Below are positions 40,501-52,912 of a DNA stretch of 64,000 nt, piece after piece; within the stretch, counting starts at the first letter, position 1, and each line of letters starts with the position of its first letter. The notes beneath the pieces are model-generated. The model was not told the DNA's origin. It made no database searches and saw only the letters and a list, made by a program, of their open reading frames with translations. Both the position numbers and the translations under genes were made by a program. This DNA comes from Bugula neritina. Taxonomy: Eukaryota > Bryozoa > Gymnolaemata > Cheilostomatida > Bugulidae. The stretch covers positions 6,568,429 to 6,632,428 of the forward strand of contig OZ037769.1 of assembly GCA_964035545.1 (NCBI GenBank). The letters run 5' to 3'.

Positions 40501-43500
40501 GATAAGCTCATGCAAGTTTGTATAGTCGCTATATCTTTGTGAGAAACCTCTGATGAAAAAGATTTGTAAAGAAGGCTAAGCATAACCATTCATATGCGAC
40601 ATAGGAACAATTATGACTGGGTGCTTTTCTTAACCTCACCAATAGCCTTTACTGGGGATCGAACCCATGACCCTCAGGTTTACTAAGCTAGCACCAAACC
40701 CCAGAGACCACAGCTGCTCTTTTGGAGTATATACATTAAAGTAGTTTTGATGAATTTCATAATCTTTAGTATGAAACTTGAATTACGTTCTACATATGCT
40801 GTTATATGATATAATAACTCGTTATACAAGCTGCTGTGCTTTAGGTCTGGGACAAGCTACATATTTCAGTGCAGTGTGCATAGCAGTATCTGGATTACCC
40901 AGAGTACAGATTCAGATCAACAAATCTCCTTTTGGCACCGGGCTAGCTAACACAACTCAGTTGATAATTGATGGTACGGTAGTAGATATCTCGGTAATTC
41001 ACGAAGACTCTAATGGAACACAGACTATAGAAGGAGTAGATAGTAACATCATGTTTGAACGAGATAATGTCAGTTTGACGATTCTGTTTTACTCTGGCCT
41101 GGCTCTGACCGCATCTCCGGAGAATGTAAGACTCATTTCTTCAATATAACATATCTCCAAATTTTGAAACTTGTCTGATTATTTTATTAGTTATATTTGT
41201 AATGTTTGAATATTAAGCAACACTGCTGCATATAACTTTTGTGAGGTTGAAATGAGATTATTTTTCGTTTCTTTAGAAAATGCTGACACTAACTCTCAGC
41301 TTGCCAGCTAGTTTCAAGGGTTCAACAGTTGGTTTGACTGGAGTGTTTGATGGAGATCAAGAAAATGATTTAACTTACTTGAATGGCACTGGACACATCT
41401 CTATTAACTCTACAGAGATGGAGGTTTTTAATTGGGCGAGCACTTGTAAGTAGCTAGCATTATCTAGTCCTTCTAGTGGATTTGTCCACTGGTATACATT
41501 TGTTACATAATTATGCTATACTTTATATAACACATAGTATATATAATGTAATATATATTATAATGGGCACTATATAATATATTATAATATATAATATCAG
41601 AAACAATAAAATATATATAATAATATATAATACAATAACTATTGTAATATATAATATAACATGTAGTATACTATTAAACAATTCCATAATATTATGCATT
41701 GTAATAAAGAGTCTAATATATGCTGCAATATATAATATATGCCATATAATATACAATTATATATACTAAAGTAATATTGATTCTATCTGCAATATTTTAA
41801 TGTATTTTAGTTGCTGTGGCTAAAGAGGATTCCATCATGTATTATACTGAAGCTGGAACTGACTGGTCAACTTATAACAACAACTTATTTGTACCCGTGT
41901 TTACTGATGATATTGAGAGCTGGGTGTGGCCTTCTGAAGAGGTCAAGGCAGAAGCATACAACACATGTGGAGATGATCATGTCTGTCTGTATGATGTCTT
42001 CGTCACAGGAGACATTGAAGTCGGAAAAAGTAGTAAAAAGACAGCTGAAGACAGTATTGCTGCAAATGAAGCTCTACGTATGTCTAACATGTTAAAAGTA
42101 TCAATTTATAATTTCAACTACTAAATACAAAATGCATGCTTATAGAGATGATAACATCTTTTGCAGAGAACTTTCCACCAGAAATTTATGATGTTGATAA
42201 TTATGTGATGATAACACCAACAGGAGAGTTTCACTACATGATTCATGTGAATGACTCAAATGGTGACCCATATACTGTCACAGTAAATGTAGACAGCAGC
42301 ACCATCGTAGTTAATAATGGTCAAGTTAACATATCTGGAGTCATAGGAGATCTGGGCAGCTTCTCCAACTTCACTGTGTTTGCAATGGTAACCTCATAAA
42401 ATTCATTGTTGTTTATGTAATTGTAACTATAACTATGATTAAGTTCATTTATTAAGATTTGAAACATACTTGTATAAAGCCGTTGTGCTCATTAAAAGTT
42501 TTGCCATATTGATTAGAAATTTAAAAATCCTTTTTGATGGATTAACATTAAGATATAAGCAGAAGTGCTTTTTAATGGTACAGTATTATATTATGTAATT
42601 TTTAAAGTTTTGTAAGCTGCTCTATATTTAGGATGACAAGAATGCTACCCTTAGTAAAACTCCTCTGGCTATGATTTGCAAATGCATAAATAATGGTACA
42701 TGTGAACCCTTATCTGAAGATGAGATAATCTCCGTGGAAACTGAGTAAGTTATTGTGAGCTTACATGTTTCTGTTTTTCTTGCTTCCTAAACGTCACATG
42801 CTGAAAAACTGGGCTGAAAATCTGTCCCTTAATTTAGTATAAATGTTGATATACTATTCGCTTCAGCTACATGCAGCAGGCTCAATATTTTTATCAACGA
42901 TAATACATTTCACACACACAGCTCACTTTAAAGTAGCCTGCTTGAAGTATTGAAATATACCATAACGATTTCTTTTGAGTGTTCACATAAATAAGCCTTT
43001 GCTTTCATGAATACTGCAAAGTTTTAATGAACACATATAGTTGTTTTATTAAGCTATAAATATAACACATTTTTACAGTTTTGTGGTGTTGGATTGCATC
43101 TGCCCCACTGGATATACAGGAGATACTTGTGATACAGATTTAGATGCATGTTCTCTAGTAGCTTCTCCCTGTTATCCATCAGTTCTGTGTGTAGATAGTC
43201 CACCACCAGCTGACCACACTGGATACACGTAAGTCTATGTTGATATAATATCTGTAGGTTTCTCTTCTGTCTCTATGTATCTCTCAACATCTAATAAATA
43301 TTCACACTACTTACAGGTGTGGAGATTGTCCACCTGGATACACAGGAGATGGTAAAACGTGTATAGATGTTGATGAATGTGAAGATGAAAGCAGTTGTGG
43401 TCACATCTGTATCAACTCTCCAGGATCTTATGCCTGTGTCTGTTCCAGTGGTTATGAACTTAATGAAGATGGTGCAGCATGTGATGGTAGTGTATACATA

Positions 43501-46500
43501 CGTACACACGCACACACGCACACACACACACACACTCACTCACACACGCACACACTCACACACGCACACACGCACACACGCACACACGCACACATGGACA
43601 CTTGCACAGTCACACAAACACTCACACACTCACACATTGACACACTCACACACTCACACACACACACACGCACACGCACACGCACACGCACACGCACACG
43701 CACACGCACATTATGCATGATTAACTTCTAAACTTTTTATCTTTTGCAGATATTGATGAATGTGAAATATCTAATCCCTGCCATAAAATCTGTAGCAACA
43801 CTGATGGCTCATATACCTGCAGTTGTCCTGAAAATATGGTTTTCAGTGATGACCTTATCAGCTGTGAGCGTAAGTAATCAAATACTTTACAGTAACATGG
43901 CTGTGAATAGGTTGTGTATTGCAGTAAGTATGAAACATAGGTTATATAATAGAAGATATTAGCAAAACTTAAGACTGATTGCTTATAAGTGTGCTAAATG
44001 CTATTATCACTGAGTCTGAACTCAACATCATCAGTAGATAAACCAAACTTAAAAATTGATAGAAAAACACTGTGCATAAAATTCATTATATTATAATCAA
44101 ATCATATGAAGCTGTATTTAGCCAATATAGTTATGTAGGACATTTCAGAATATGTTATTACTAACAATGTGCCTAGTCAACCCTGTTTTGTATTTTATCG
44201 TTAAAATAATTTTACTTTTTTCTAACAAGAAAAGAAGTCCCAAAAATTACAGTATGTGCTCCTTCTTGCAAAGCTGTCCTTTTAGACAATTTATTGTTTC
44301 TCTTCACAGTTATAAGATTTATATTTTTATCTTCATGTAATTCCAGCTGTAACTTACCAAATTTGAAATAATATCATATATATTGTTTACTTAAAAGCCT
44401 CCAATCCATGTGCTGAACCGAACAACTGTGACACTGATCATGGCTTGTGTAACGAAGTAAATGGGGCAGAGGTTTGCTCATGTGTCAAAGGCTACAGCCT
44501 GAATGGTGATGGAAAAACATGTGATGAGATTGACGAATGTGCTCTGGGAACAGATGCGTGTTCTCAGATCTGTACAAATACAGACGGTGGATACAACTGT
44601 AGCTGTGCATCTGGATATACTCTTGATGCTAATGGATTCACTTGTAGCGGTTAGTTATATAATAAGTTTCTTCTTCGTCTTTTGCAACAAGATTTTCAGC
44701 TGATGTAAGAAACAAGCAACTTTTCATATTATATTATATTACATTATATTATATTTAATTATATTATATTATATTGTATCATATTATATTACATTAAGTT
44801 ATATTATATTATATTATATTATATCATATTATATTATATTTAATTATATTATATTATATTGTATCATATTATATTATATTATAATATATTATATTACATT
44901 AAGTTATATTATATTATATTATATTATATCATATTATATCATATTATATTATATTATATCATATTATATCATATTATATTATATTATATTATATTATCTG
45001 CAGATATCAATGAATGTGTCACTGAGGCATACAGCTGTGGTGAATCCTTTGATTGCTCCAACACAGCAGGTGGATATGAATGTGTCTGTGCAGCAAGTTT
45101 TGTAGAGGTCAATGGGGTGTGTTTAGGTAAGAACTGCATGCACTAATGGTCTGAATTTTATAAATTATATATGAAACAATGCAATCACATAATTTTCAAC
45201 AAGGTTTTTATAAAAATAGCGTTTTGAAATGATATTCATGTTATATTGTATAATGCAATAATATTTAGAAATATTTGTAGTAAAAAAACTCGCGCATTTT
45301 GTGTTACACATAAACAAAATCTTATACAGTTTGGTAACAGCGTCAACTTACCTTTTCATCAGCATTTTTCCAAATAAAAAGCTTCACATGAAGCACTGAT
45401 ATTCAATTGCTAACGTGATCTGCCTGGAGGTACACTGTTACAGTAGCTAAACATGTTTTAGTTGTAAACCCATCCAGTCCAGTAGCAGAGACTAGAGGAA
45501 CTGTTGATTCAGAAGCTGAAGAAAATAATCTGAAGTTTTCTTTTGCTGGAGTAGGACTTGCTGAGGTATTTAATAAATTATTTCTGACATTTTTTATTAA
45601 TCTTACATATGTCGGCATGATAAACTTTACAAACGAATAATTTGCTCTAAAATGTTGTAATTGCCACAAAAGTTTTATTCTTTAAGATCTCAAATAACCA
45701 AACTGTCAACATCTATTCAACTTGTCAATATTTACAATTGTATAATAAAATAAAGAAGTTGTATTGTAGTACACTGTGACAAAGGAGATCATGGTGTTTG
45801 ATACGTTATCTAAATTTGCAAATCTGAAGTGCTCTAAAATATCATGTGACTTTGCACCTGGATCTCAAGTAGAGAAAAGGTTAGACAATTGCTATAAAGT
45901 TAATATATATGTTTTACAAAATGCATTAGAGTACAGTGAAAATATTTTGATATATTGATGAAGCATTTGAAAGATAAATTCAGCATGCTTCTATATCGCA
46001 GCATATTAACAAAATAAATTGCAAGCGCAAATTATGTAATTGACTGGTTTAGTTTGCTAGTTTCACCTTAATTAGCTGTTCTCTATATTCAAACAACAGG
46101 AAACGAGCTGCAATTGAATCAGTTACTTTCTACAAAGAGTACTTTTCAAGACTTCCAGGGTATCCTAGATATGACAGAAATAATGATCTCCAAATAGGAG
46201 TTTATGTGAAGGTACCAGGTGTTGGCTACCTCAGACATCAACATTTACTGGAGGTCTTTGGCGATGCAACAGGCAACATCACTTCTGCTACTGGTATTGC
46301 TATTATTTATAACAGTGTGTATTATATACAGGCTGTATGGAGTGCTTAATTGTAAAGTTAGGTTGTTTTTATTTTTGTATATTAGCTCATAAACCTGTCT
46401 AAGAACCACAGCGTGCAATCATGGTTTCATCTCAGATACACACTTCCCGGCTGGACACTTCCCAAACCTCAAACCCCACATAAAACACAAATATTGTATT

Positions 46501-47590
46501 AAAATAAATAAAGAGCCATGTGGAAAACTCCAAGTAAGAAATTTAGCTTAGTGTCTAACTGGGAAGCACGTATCTGGAATGATACCGCAATTATATCGTT
46601 TATAGCAGCCTTATTTTTCTAAACATAATTCACTTTAATTTATCTAGGCTTCACAATAATCAATGTTATTGCGCCGTCGGTGTCTTCTATAACCACAACT
46701 CAATCGACTGAGGAGCAAGTAACAGGTTCACCAACTATTAAGCCTTCACTGTACATCAGCATTTGTGTAACTGTTGGATTTCTTACTATTGCTGCTGTGG
46801 CTACTGTCATTACCTGCATAATCTTAAAAGCCAAGTAAGATTTTATTCTTATTTGTAATATCTATATGCAACATTACAAAGAAGCAGTAATTTGATTTAA
46901 ACTTTATGTAGTTTTTGCTGTCTGAAAACATATAGGGTTCTTTTATTTAAACATATTCACACTTGACATAAACTGTGAAAAATGTAATATTTTGAAAAGC
47001 ATTTGAGTTATGATAATTGTTCACTTAATTGCAACATTTAAGCAATATGTACTATATTTGTGTGACAATTGTGCACTTTGCACTAAAATGCTATTCAAAG
47101 CAGTAGTGTTTTAAAGTAAAAGTAAAAGAAAAAATATTGATTCTTCATGACTCTGTTGCAATAAGCGTTAAATTGGTATTTTGCAATTAGGTTTTTATTA
47201 CTTTTTGGTCAAGCTATTTTTACAATTTTGTTTGCATGGTGCTCAAAAAATATAGCTGTTGACCGCTTTAGAACCTGTTCAAAACAAAAAGGGCAGCAGC
47301 TAAAAAATTAGGCTCAGCCTGTTGTGATGGTGACAGTTCACTCTCTCACAACAAAAACAAACAGTCAAATTTTCAAAATTATATGTTTCTTATTCTGTAG
47401 TTAAATATTAGACTGGGTTCTATGCATTAAAAGCAATATCTAAAATTAATATTATACTTGCAGGAAGAAAACAGTTCCCATGCAAGTAGAACTCACTCTT
47501 GAATCCTTGGCATTGAATGACGCTGAATGTCCACCAGCAGTCATTTATTCTGCTAGTGTTCATAACTCAGATGTTACTACATTGCAGTAA
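30782..47590 (+). CDS. MUC4-like transmembrane mucin with two NIDO domains (30 exons, 1826 aa)
   Basis: Exons: 30782-31511, 32201-32322, 32924-33107, 33479-33588, 34567-34665, 34917-35040, 35211-35422, 35726-35990, 36599-36774, 37302-37395, 37514-37687, 38149-38317, 38427-38589, 39110-39233, 40341-40487, 40845-41125, 41277-41445, 41811-42077, 42167-42387, 42632-42744, 43079-43228, 43317-43486, 43750-43869, 44398-44649, 45004-45126, 45462-45565, 45770-45879, 46100-46293, 46648-46834, 47464-47590. They sum to 5481 nt, in frame throughout. Order: signal peptide (about 1-25), Thr-rich mucin region (about 25-240), NIDO 1 (245-456), NIDO-like 2 (457-763), AMOP (about 780-915), VWD (918-1114), post-VWD region (1115-1290), EGFs (1290-1586), SEA-like (1587-1722), TM (about 1758-1781) and a 44-residue tail. 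This is the vertebrate MUC4 order plus an extra NIDO. The ATG (ACCATGG) follows an acceptor, so a 5' UTR exon exists upstream. Intron 12 uses a GC donor. Role inferred: epithelial surface mucin or adhesion protein. Confidence 0.88.
32201..35040 (+). other. Exons 2-6: NIDO domain 1
   Basis: Reads [20 protein letters not shown], then [31 protein letters not shown] and [15 protein letters not shown], then [19 protein letters not shown]. These are the NIDO landmarks PFG..GD, FFG..Y, NG.ISF, PYW.D, ATW..V and TFQ.VL..NG. Exon 5 uses the acceptor at 34566 so that STFQVVL stays in frame. Confidence 0.85.
35211..37687 (+). other. Exons 7-11: second, diverged NIDO-like domain
   Basis: Repeats the NIDO plan: [16 protein letters not shown], then [51 protein letters not shown] and [12 protein letters not shown]. 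It carries a Trp/Tyr insertion ([16 protein letters not shown]) not seen in domain 1. The ICxNGxISF motif at the same relative place in both domains supports an internal duplication. Confidence 0.75.
38149..39233 (+). other. Exons 12-14: AMOP domain
   Basis: [40 protein letters not shown], then [38 protein letters not shown] and LYDPP. The Cys pattern, RCCY and the RP..D...Y.PP end are typical of AMOP. The domain is only continuous if exon 12 ends at the GC donor AAAG|gctaga (38317). Confidence 0.85.
40507..40720 (-). mobile_element. tRNA-derived SINE, copy 3
   Basis: In intron 15 of the MUC4-like gene, reverse orientation. It ends at GAGCAGCTGTGGTCTCTGGG (complement), with a recognisable B box (GGTTCGATCCC, complement) and the GACTATACAAACTTGC tail. 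Confidence 0.78.
41512..41765. repeat. TATAATATA low-complexity tract with many small palindromes
   Basis: Nearly pure A/T in intron 17 of the MUC4-like gene, with repeated ATATAATAT units able to fold on themselves. No coding value. Confidence 0.75.
43497..43712. repeat. (CA)n / (CGCA)n / CTCACA microsatellite
   Basis: Compound CA-based array filling the middle of intron 22 of the MUC4-like gene. It begins 11 bp after the donor. Confidence 0.95.
44719..44998. repeat. (ATATT)n pentanucleotide satellite
   Basis: About 55 imperfect ATATT units in intron 24 of the MUC4-like gene, with longer internal periodicity (blocks containing TTTAATTAT and TGTATCAT recur). It ends at the acceptor of exon 25. 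Confidence 0.92.
45462..47590 (+). other. Exons 26-30: SEA-like region, TM helix and cytoplasmic tail
   Basis: Exons 26-28 hold [19 protein letters not shown] and [17 protein letters not shown], with a basic EKRKRAA at the exon 27/28 junction. A Ser/Thr stretch follows ([12 protein letters not shown]). The TM segment is [20 protein letters not shown], then a stop-transfer KAKKK. The tail ends in VTTLQ. The SEA assignment is tentative, since no GSVVV-type autocleavage site is visible. Confidence 0.65.
46415..46596. mobile_element. ~180-bp MITE in intron 28 of the MUC4-like gene
   Basis: The left arm (GGTTTCATCTCAGATACACA, then CTTCCCGGCTGGACAC) pairs with the right arm (GTGTCTAACTGGGAAGCACG, then TATCTGGAATGATACC) over about 40 bp. 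The middle is AT-rich with no ORF. One arm of a degraded relative is at 29990-30035. Confidence 0.72.
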
Positions 47591-48666
47591 TTTCATGAAT
47601 CCCTTTGCCAGTATGTTACCAATATATTGCAATACATTTGCCACACAGTCGAAATCGTTTTATCACCAATGCATTTATTCTTGATTGATTGTCTTAGTTT
47701 AAACCTTAATATGACCAAGTTTTCTCATTTTCTCAAATCCAGAACTTGTCAACCAAATTGAGTAGATTTGAAATATATGTAGAGAACGCTCAGATCCCCG
47801 TGTATACCCGGTTGAAATATGACTATTCCTAAAACAGTACTAAATTCTAGTTGTCGCAAAACAAATACACTTTAATAACTGTATTATTTTTACAGCACAA
47901 CTGTTGACAAAAGGCCTAAAGAGAGAACCACTTTTAAAAATTTTCGGCGGATGACTTATTGCATAAAATTTGATGACTGTAATTTCTGTTTTAAAACAGC
48001 TATAAAACTCTACATTTTGTGATATTTGCCTGCTTAAATATATTATACTGCATTATTTTTACAAAACTACAATTTATTGTTATTTTGGTTATTTCATATT
48101 TTAGTTTAATTAATTTTGAGTTCACCAAATATATAATTTCCAACAGAGTTTATTTGGCTGTTATTATTCATTAAGTTCTGGTACTTCACATCAGCTGCTT
48201 AGTTTGAAAGAGACTGTATGTTCAGTTATATTATTATATAAACACATCCAAAATTCTTCAAGCTTTATCTTTGTTGGCATGTAATGCTATACCCATACAA
48301 TTGTGTAGCAAATTCAAAATTTTGTAAACTTGCAGAGCATGTTTTCCAAAACTCTGTTTCGTTCTGACAAAAATGACCTTACATGTTAAACAACTGAATG
48401 CATGAATAAACAAGTAAAATATTTAAATAATTGTTGGAAGATGTAGACAATAGGAGGTGGGTTGGTTTTATAGGTGATGCAGAACAAAACCACCCAACTA
48501 TACATGTTCAAGTGAAACACAACATGAAACAAAACTTCAAATGACTATACAGAATTTAGATCTTTTATTGAAATATTGAAGATGTAATTTATGCATAAGA
48601 AAAACGTTAAATTTCACAAGTGTAAGCCACGATAAGTTGTGACTTTTTGATAATAATTTGGTACGA
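47591..48666. other. 3' flank of the MUC4-like gene
   Basis: Presumed 3' UTR. The first canonical AATAAA that I see is at 48405-48410, inside CATGAATAAACAAG. Others follow at 49423 and 49893. No exon. Confidence 0.45.
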
Positions 48667-48814
48667 CATACACACACACACACACACACCACACACACGC
48701 ACACACACACCACACACGCACGCACACACACACGCACACACACGCACACCACACACGCACACCACACACACTCACCCACACATGCACACACACATACACA
48801 CACCACACACGCAC
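48667..48814. repeat. (CA)n / (CACACAC CACACG) microsatellite
   Basis: Interrupted CA array with CCACACACGCACAC units. Confidence 0.95.
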
Positions 48815-50939
48815 ATTAAGCATATATACACAAATATTACTCAAAAGGTTAATGACCTAAACTGTAGTTTCATGACATCTTCAATTCGTGTTTAACTCTC
48901 TCAAAATATTGTAAGGTATTTTGGGAGTTATCTTGCTTTATACATACATATGCACACATCCTTATTATATATTTTGGAGTTACCTTTCTTTTATACACAC
49001 ATGTAGGAATTAGTTTTTGACTTACTTTTTTGTTGTGCACACCAATTCAAGGGTTCGTTTTGCTTTTGTGGCATCAATCTGAATTTGGCTGAAATTGGAC
49101 ACTCAAACTTCGGAGGGGGGGGGGGTGCCCGTTTTGTAGGAATTTGGGCGTTCGAATTGCATTCGTTCGAGTGTCTGATTTTGTCCGAATCGAATGCCCA
49201 ATTCTAAATTGGGCATCTGATTGAGATGATCGGATGGCCGACTCCCATTTTTGGACGTTCGAATCTAATTGAATTTAGATAGAATCATTTGGGATTTGCA
49301 CAGCGCCCAACTTCTAGAGTGTAAAAGGGAGAGCTCGCCAGCATAGATTCAGTCTACTGCTTGACCTCAGTGAGAACAAGATTTATATACAGACTTATAT
49401 ACTTTTCTTGGAAGCTTATCAATAAAAACATTTTATATCTGGAATTGTCTTATTTTTGCTCTTAACAAAGAGTTTTGTTCTCTAGTTGAGTTCTTGCAAA
49501 TCCACAAATTATCACAATATTAGTCTAAGGCTCTAAGCCCTAAGGTATGTATAAGTTTGCAGTCAGTTTTAGGTTTTTGGTTCTTATAATATGTTTTGTC
49601 ATTGATCTTTGTAACTTTTAGTAGCTTTTCACATCTTCATAGGCTAAACTTTCAATCAACATTATTAGCCAGTTTGAGACGGCTTTTTACAAATTTTTTA
49701 ATAAATTCACCTTTGAAGAAAATCTCAAGCAAAGACCTTTTCCCAAGTTTTTAGAAAAACACATTGTTATATTTTGAATATTGACTGCCTATTGTTATAT
49801 GCTGCATATTGCACACATAATATATTTTATTGCATTGTGTTATATTTATATAAATAAGCAAAACTCTGTAAAGTACTCTTGTGCGTTTTGCATTATCAAT
49901 AAAAAATAATTTGAAAAAAACTTTGGAGTTGTCTTCTCTTGATTAGACAATTTCTTATATTTTCATTAATTATAATTGAAAAGAAAAATACACATTCAGA
50001 TATAACATAATGTACAATAATAATAATTCAATTCTAAAAAATGCATTACATTAAGAAAGGTAATCATTAATAACATAACGCTGACACAAGGTGATTAATC
50101 AATAGACTTGATAAGGAAAATACATAATTAATTATAGTATAATGTACAATATATGTGCATTGAATTCTAAAGAATGCATTGCATTGAGAAAGACAATAAT
50201 TTATGACATAACGCTGACACAACGTATTCAGAGTTTACACTTAATTGAAAGTCCACAGAGCTTCTCACTGGACAATTATTAACAGAGATTTTTTAGAAAC
50301 TATGGATTTTTTTATCCTAAACGAACCAATTTTCTGCCAATTATTTTGGGCTTCGTTTGTAATGGCTGCAGTGTATTACCGTATAACTACTCATAAGTGA
50401 GTACACCATGTGTATTATCATATTACTAATCTACATGTATGTTATGTTCTACTACTAAATAAAACTAAATGTAAATTTATAACTAGAAAGTGTTATTCTG
50501 TTACAGTTAAGCGTTTTAGAATAGGTCTTCGTGCAATTATCAGGGTAATTTGGAAATTACAGCACCATAATTGTATATCACAAATTTTGTTTACATTTTT
50601 AGTGCATGAAAGAGGGATTAGACAAAGTCTATAATCACAAGGAATAGACATGGGAAAGTTACTGTTAAATTAGCTATATATATGGACGTCTTCAGTACAA
50701 CTTTGTACAACGATCTCTAAAGTATGAAGTAGAAAACACACATATTAGGTGAGTACACTGTGTACTGTCACATTACCACTCTTAGGTCAGTTAGCTGTCT
50801 AGAAAAAGGAACATGCATTATACATGATCTGACATTTTCAAGTTGTGAATATATTGCATGTTTGGGCATATATAAGACTTTGTCAATAAATTAGCGATTT
50901 ATAACTTGCAGAAAAATAATTGCATTATATAATTGATAC
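48815..50939. other. Non-coding stretch
   Basis: No exon supported. It has a run of about 11 G at 49114 and, at 49140-49270, a cluster of ATTGGGC/GCCCAAT, TTCGAAT and GATTCGGAC-type short inverted repeats. Two similar 90-bp segments (ACATAACGCTGACACAAGGT and ACATAACGCTGACACAACGT) sit at about 50070 and 50200. Confidence 0.45.
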
Positions 50940-50954
50940 TTATTTTTTCAGTAC

Positions 50955-51190
50955 ACGACATGGAAATCTAAGACAGAATAGAATGGATGACGTCATGAGA
51001 GCTACACTGAAAGTAGCAATGCCTGCAGAAGCTGATGGACTCATATAAAAGACTTAACTACAACTTTATACAGAGGTCCATTAAGTACCATGTAAAAGAT
51101 GAGCTCAATGCTCCAAGTTCAATGGTGCAGGTAGATGATGACACCAAAGTTCAAGGTGACAAAGGAAGTTTCAATCCCACAGTATAAATG
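50955..51190 (+). other. Possible decayed transposase or gene fragment
   Basis: After a good acceptor (TTTTTTCAG at 50953) the frame reads TRHGNLRQNRMDDVMRATLK and then VAMPAEADGLI before a stop. The NLRQNRMDDVMR part vaguely resembles the C-terminal end of hAT transposases. Further short readable patches (KDELNAPSSMVQVDDDTKVQ) are in another frame. This is weak evidence for a decayed element. Confidence 0.25.
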
Positions 51191-51313
51191 AATTAAATGA
51201 ATATTCAGAAGTCCCGTGCGTAAGAAGCATCAGCAATGTTTGTATTAATTCCTATAATCAGAAAAAGTAGAAAAGTTACAAGACATAGTCATAAAATACT
51301 ACAGTATGGAAAC

Positions 51314-51792
<479 letters not shown>

Positions 51793-52384
51793 ATGGCAGT
51801 TTATATCGTATAATATTATACTTTGATTTGATATAACTCAGTTATAAATTTTAGTTTGCATAGTAAGTTGTTTACCAGCTGGCAGCTATGTGCTTAATAT
51901 TACAGCAATATCTTTTTCTGAGTATCGATTTATTGTAAGAGAAATCTCTCTAATTAAATAGTTATTTGAGACAGCTTATTGTTATTTATTTGCATATAAT
52001 ATTAATTTGACTGATAATATTTTAAAATAAAGTTACAAAATCTTTTAATCTCTGATTTATTTTTTTTCAATTTAGTAATAATGTAATTTAAAAAAACATG
52101 CATCACAATTATCTCAAGGGCTGAAAACTCCAACTATACAGGGAACTTAGAAAATCATAAAAATTCATATAAAATGCTTAGCATTACAAAATAATAAATT
52201 ATTGCAATAAATTAGAAAATTTTTCAAAGTTAAATGTTATATGACTTGATCTAAAATTTAACCACAAGTCATCAACAGAGTATCTGCAGGATGAACTATT
52301 CTAAAATATGTAAGCTGCTAGCTTCTCAGATGCTCTATAAATAACTTCAGCTATATTATAAAAAGTGCGAAAAGGCTGGTGGTG

Positions 52385-52521
<137 letters not shown>

Positions 52522-52669
52522 AACTATAGTTGTATAATTGAGATAATCATGCCCACGTGTCACAACTACCGAAAAAAGTTGCACTTAAAATGTTGTTTAT
52601 TATAAGTATCAGTTTGTTGTTTATATCTCTTTCACAATCTTTATAATAATAAAATTTTCTGTACTGAAA

Positions 52670-52790
52670 AGCTGGCCCATATCGTACCTCGGTATCGGGT
52701 ACAGCCGGCCACCGGGTGGGACACAACAAATATATCAAAACTTTTTCAATTTAGTTGCATCTGATCTTTATTTATTTAATACACAAGTAA
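52670..52790 (-). mobile_element. Inverted fragment of the GGGGCACAATGGGCC transposon
   Basis: In reverse complement it matches 28900-29000 (and 11560-11650): the TATATTTGTTGTGTCCCACC block, the CCGGTGGCC and GGTACGAT remnants, and the CAGATGCAACTAAATTG block. The ends are lost. Confidence 0.65.
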
Positions 52791-52792
52791 TA

Positions 52793-52912
52793 TACCCTTT
52801 TCCGAGGTCCCAATATTCTCTTTGCAATTAAGAGTTGTGTTCTCCCAACATAAAAATTGTTGAACAAAATTTTTGCGGTTTTGGTTGCTGATTAATGTTG
52901 AAGTGCCAGCTA
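52793..52912 (+). mobile_element. Fragment of the foldback MITE
   Basis: Left part only: ACCCTTTTCCGAGGTCCCAA, AATTAAGAGTTGTGTTCTCC and TGCGGTTTTGGTTGCTGATT, matching 2987-3110. The right half is missing. Confidence 0.7.

Larger units (their letters stand above)
40341..42387 (+). other. Exons 15-19: VWD domain and MUC4-type post-VWD region
   Basis: The VWD start is unmistakable ([20 protein letters not shown]). It ends with [20 protein letters not shown]. The following part has [47 protein letters not shown] and NFPPEI. This matches the C...D..C.YD pattern that follows VWD in MUC4 and SUSD2-type proteins. Confidence 0.85.
42632..45126 (+). other. Exons 20-25: EGF array with four calcium-binding EGFs
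   Basis: One EGF-like unit (CKCINNGTC...[12 protein letters not shown]) and a Cys-rich link ([27 protein letters not shown]) precede four cbEGFs starting DVDEC, DIDEC, EIDEC and DINEC. A further EGF ([15 protein letters not shown]) lies within exon 24. The hydroxylation-type CxNxxxxY motif is present ([10 protein letters not shown]). All these exons are bounded by phase 1 or 2 introns, which allows exon shuffling. Confidence 0.85.

Noticed and set aside
41816-42095. Second open frame overlapping exon 18
   Set aside because: Exon 18 is read in the frame that keeps [14 protein letters not shown] and fits the phases of both neighbours.
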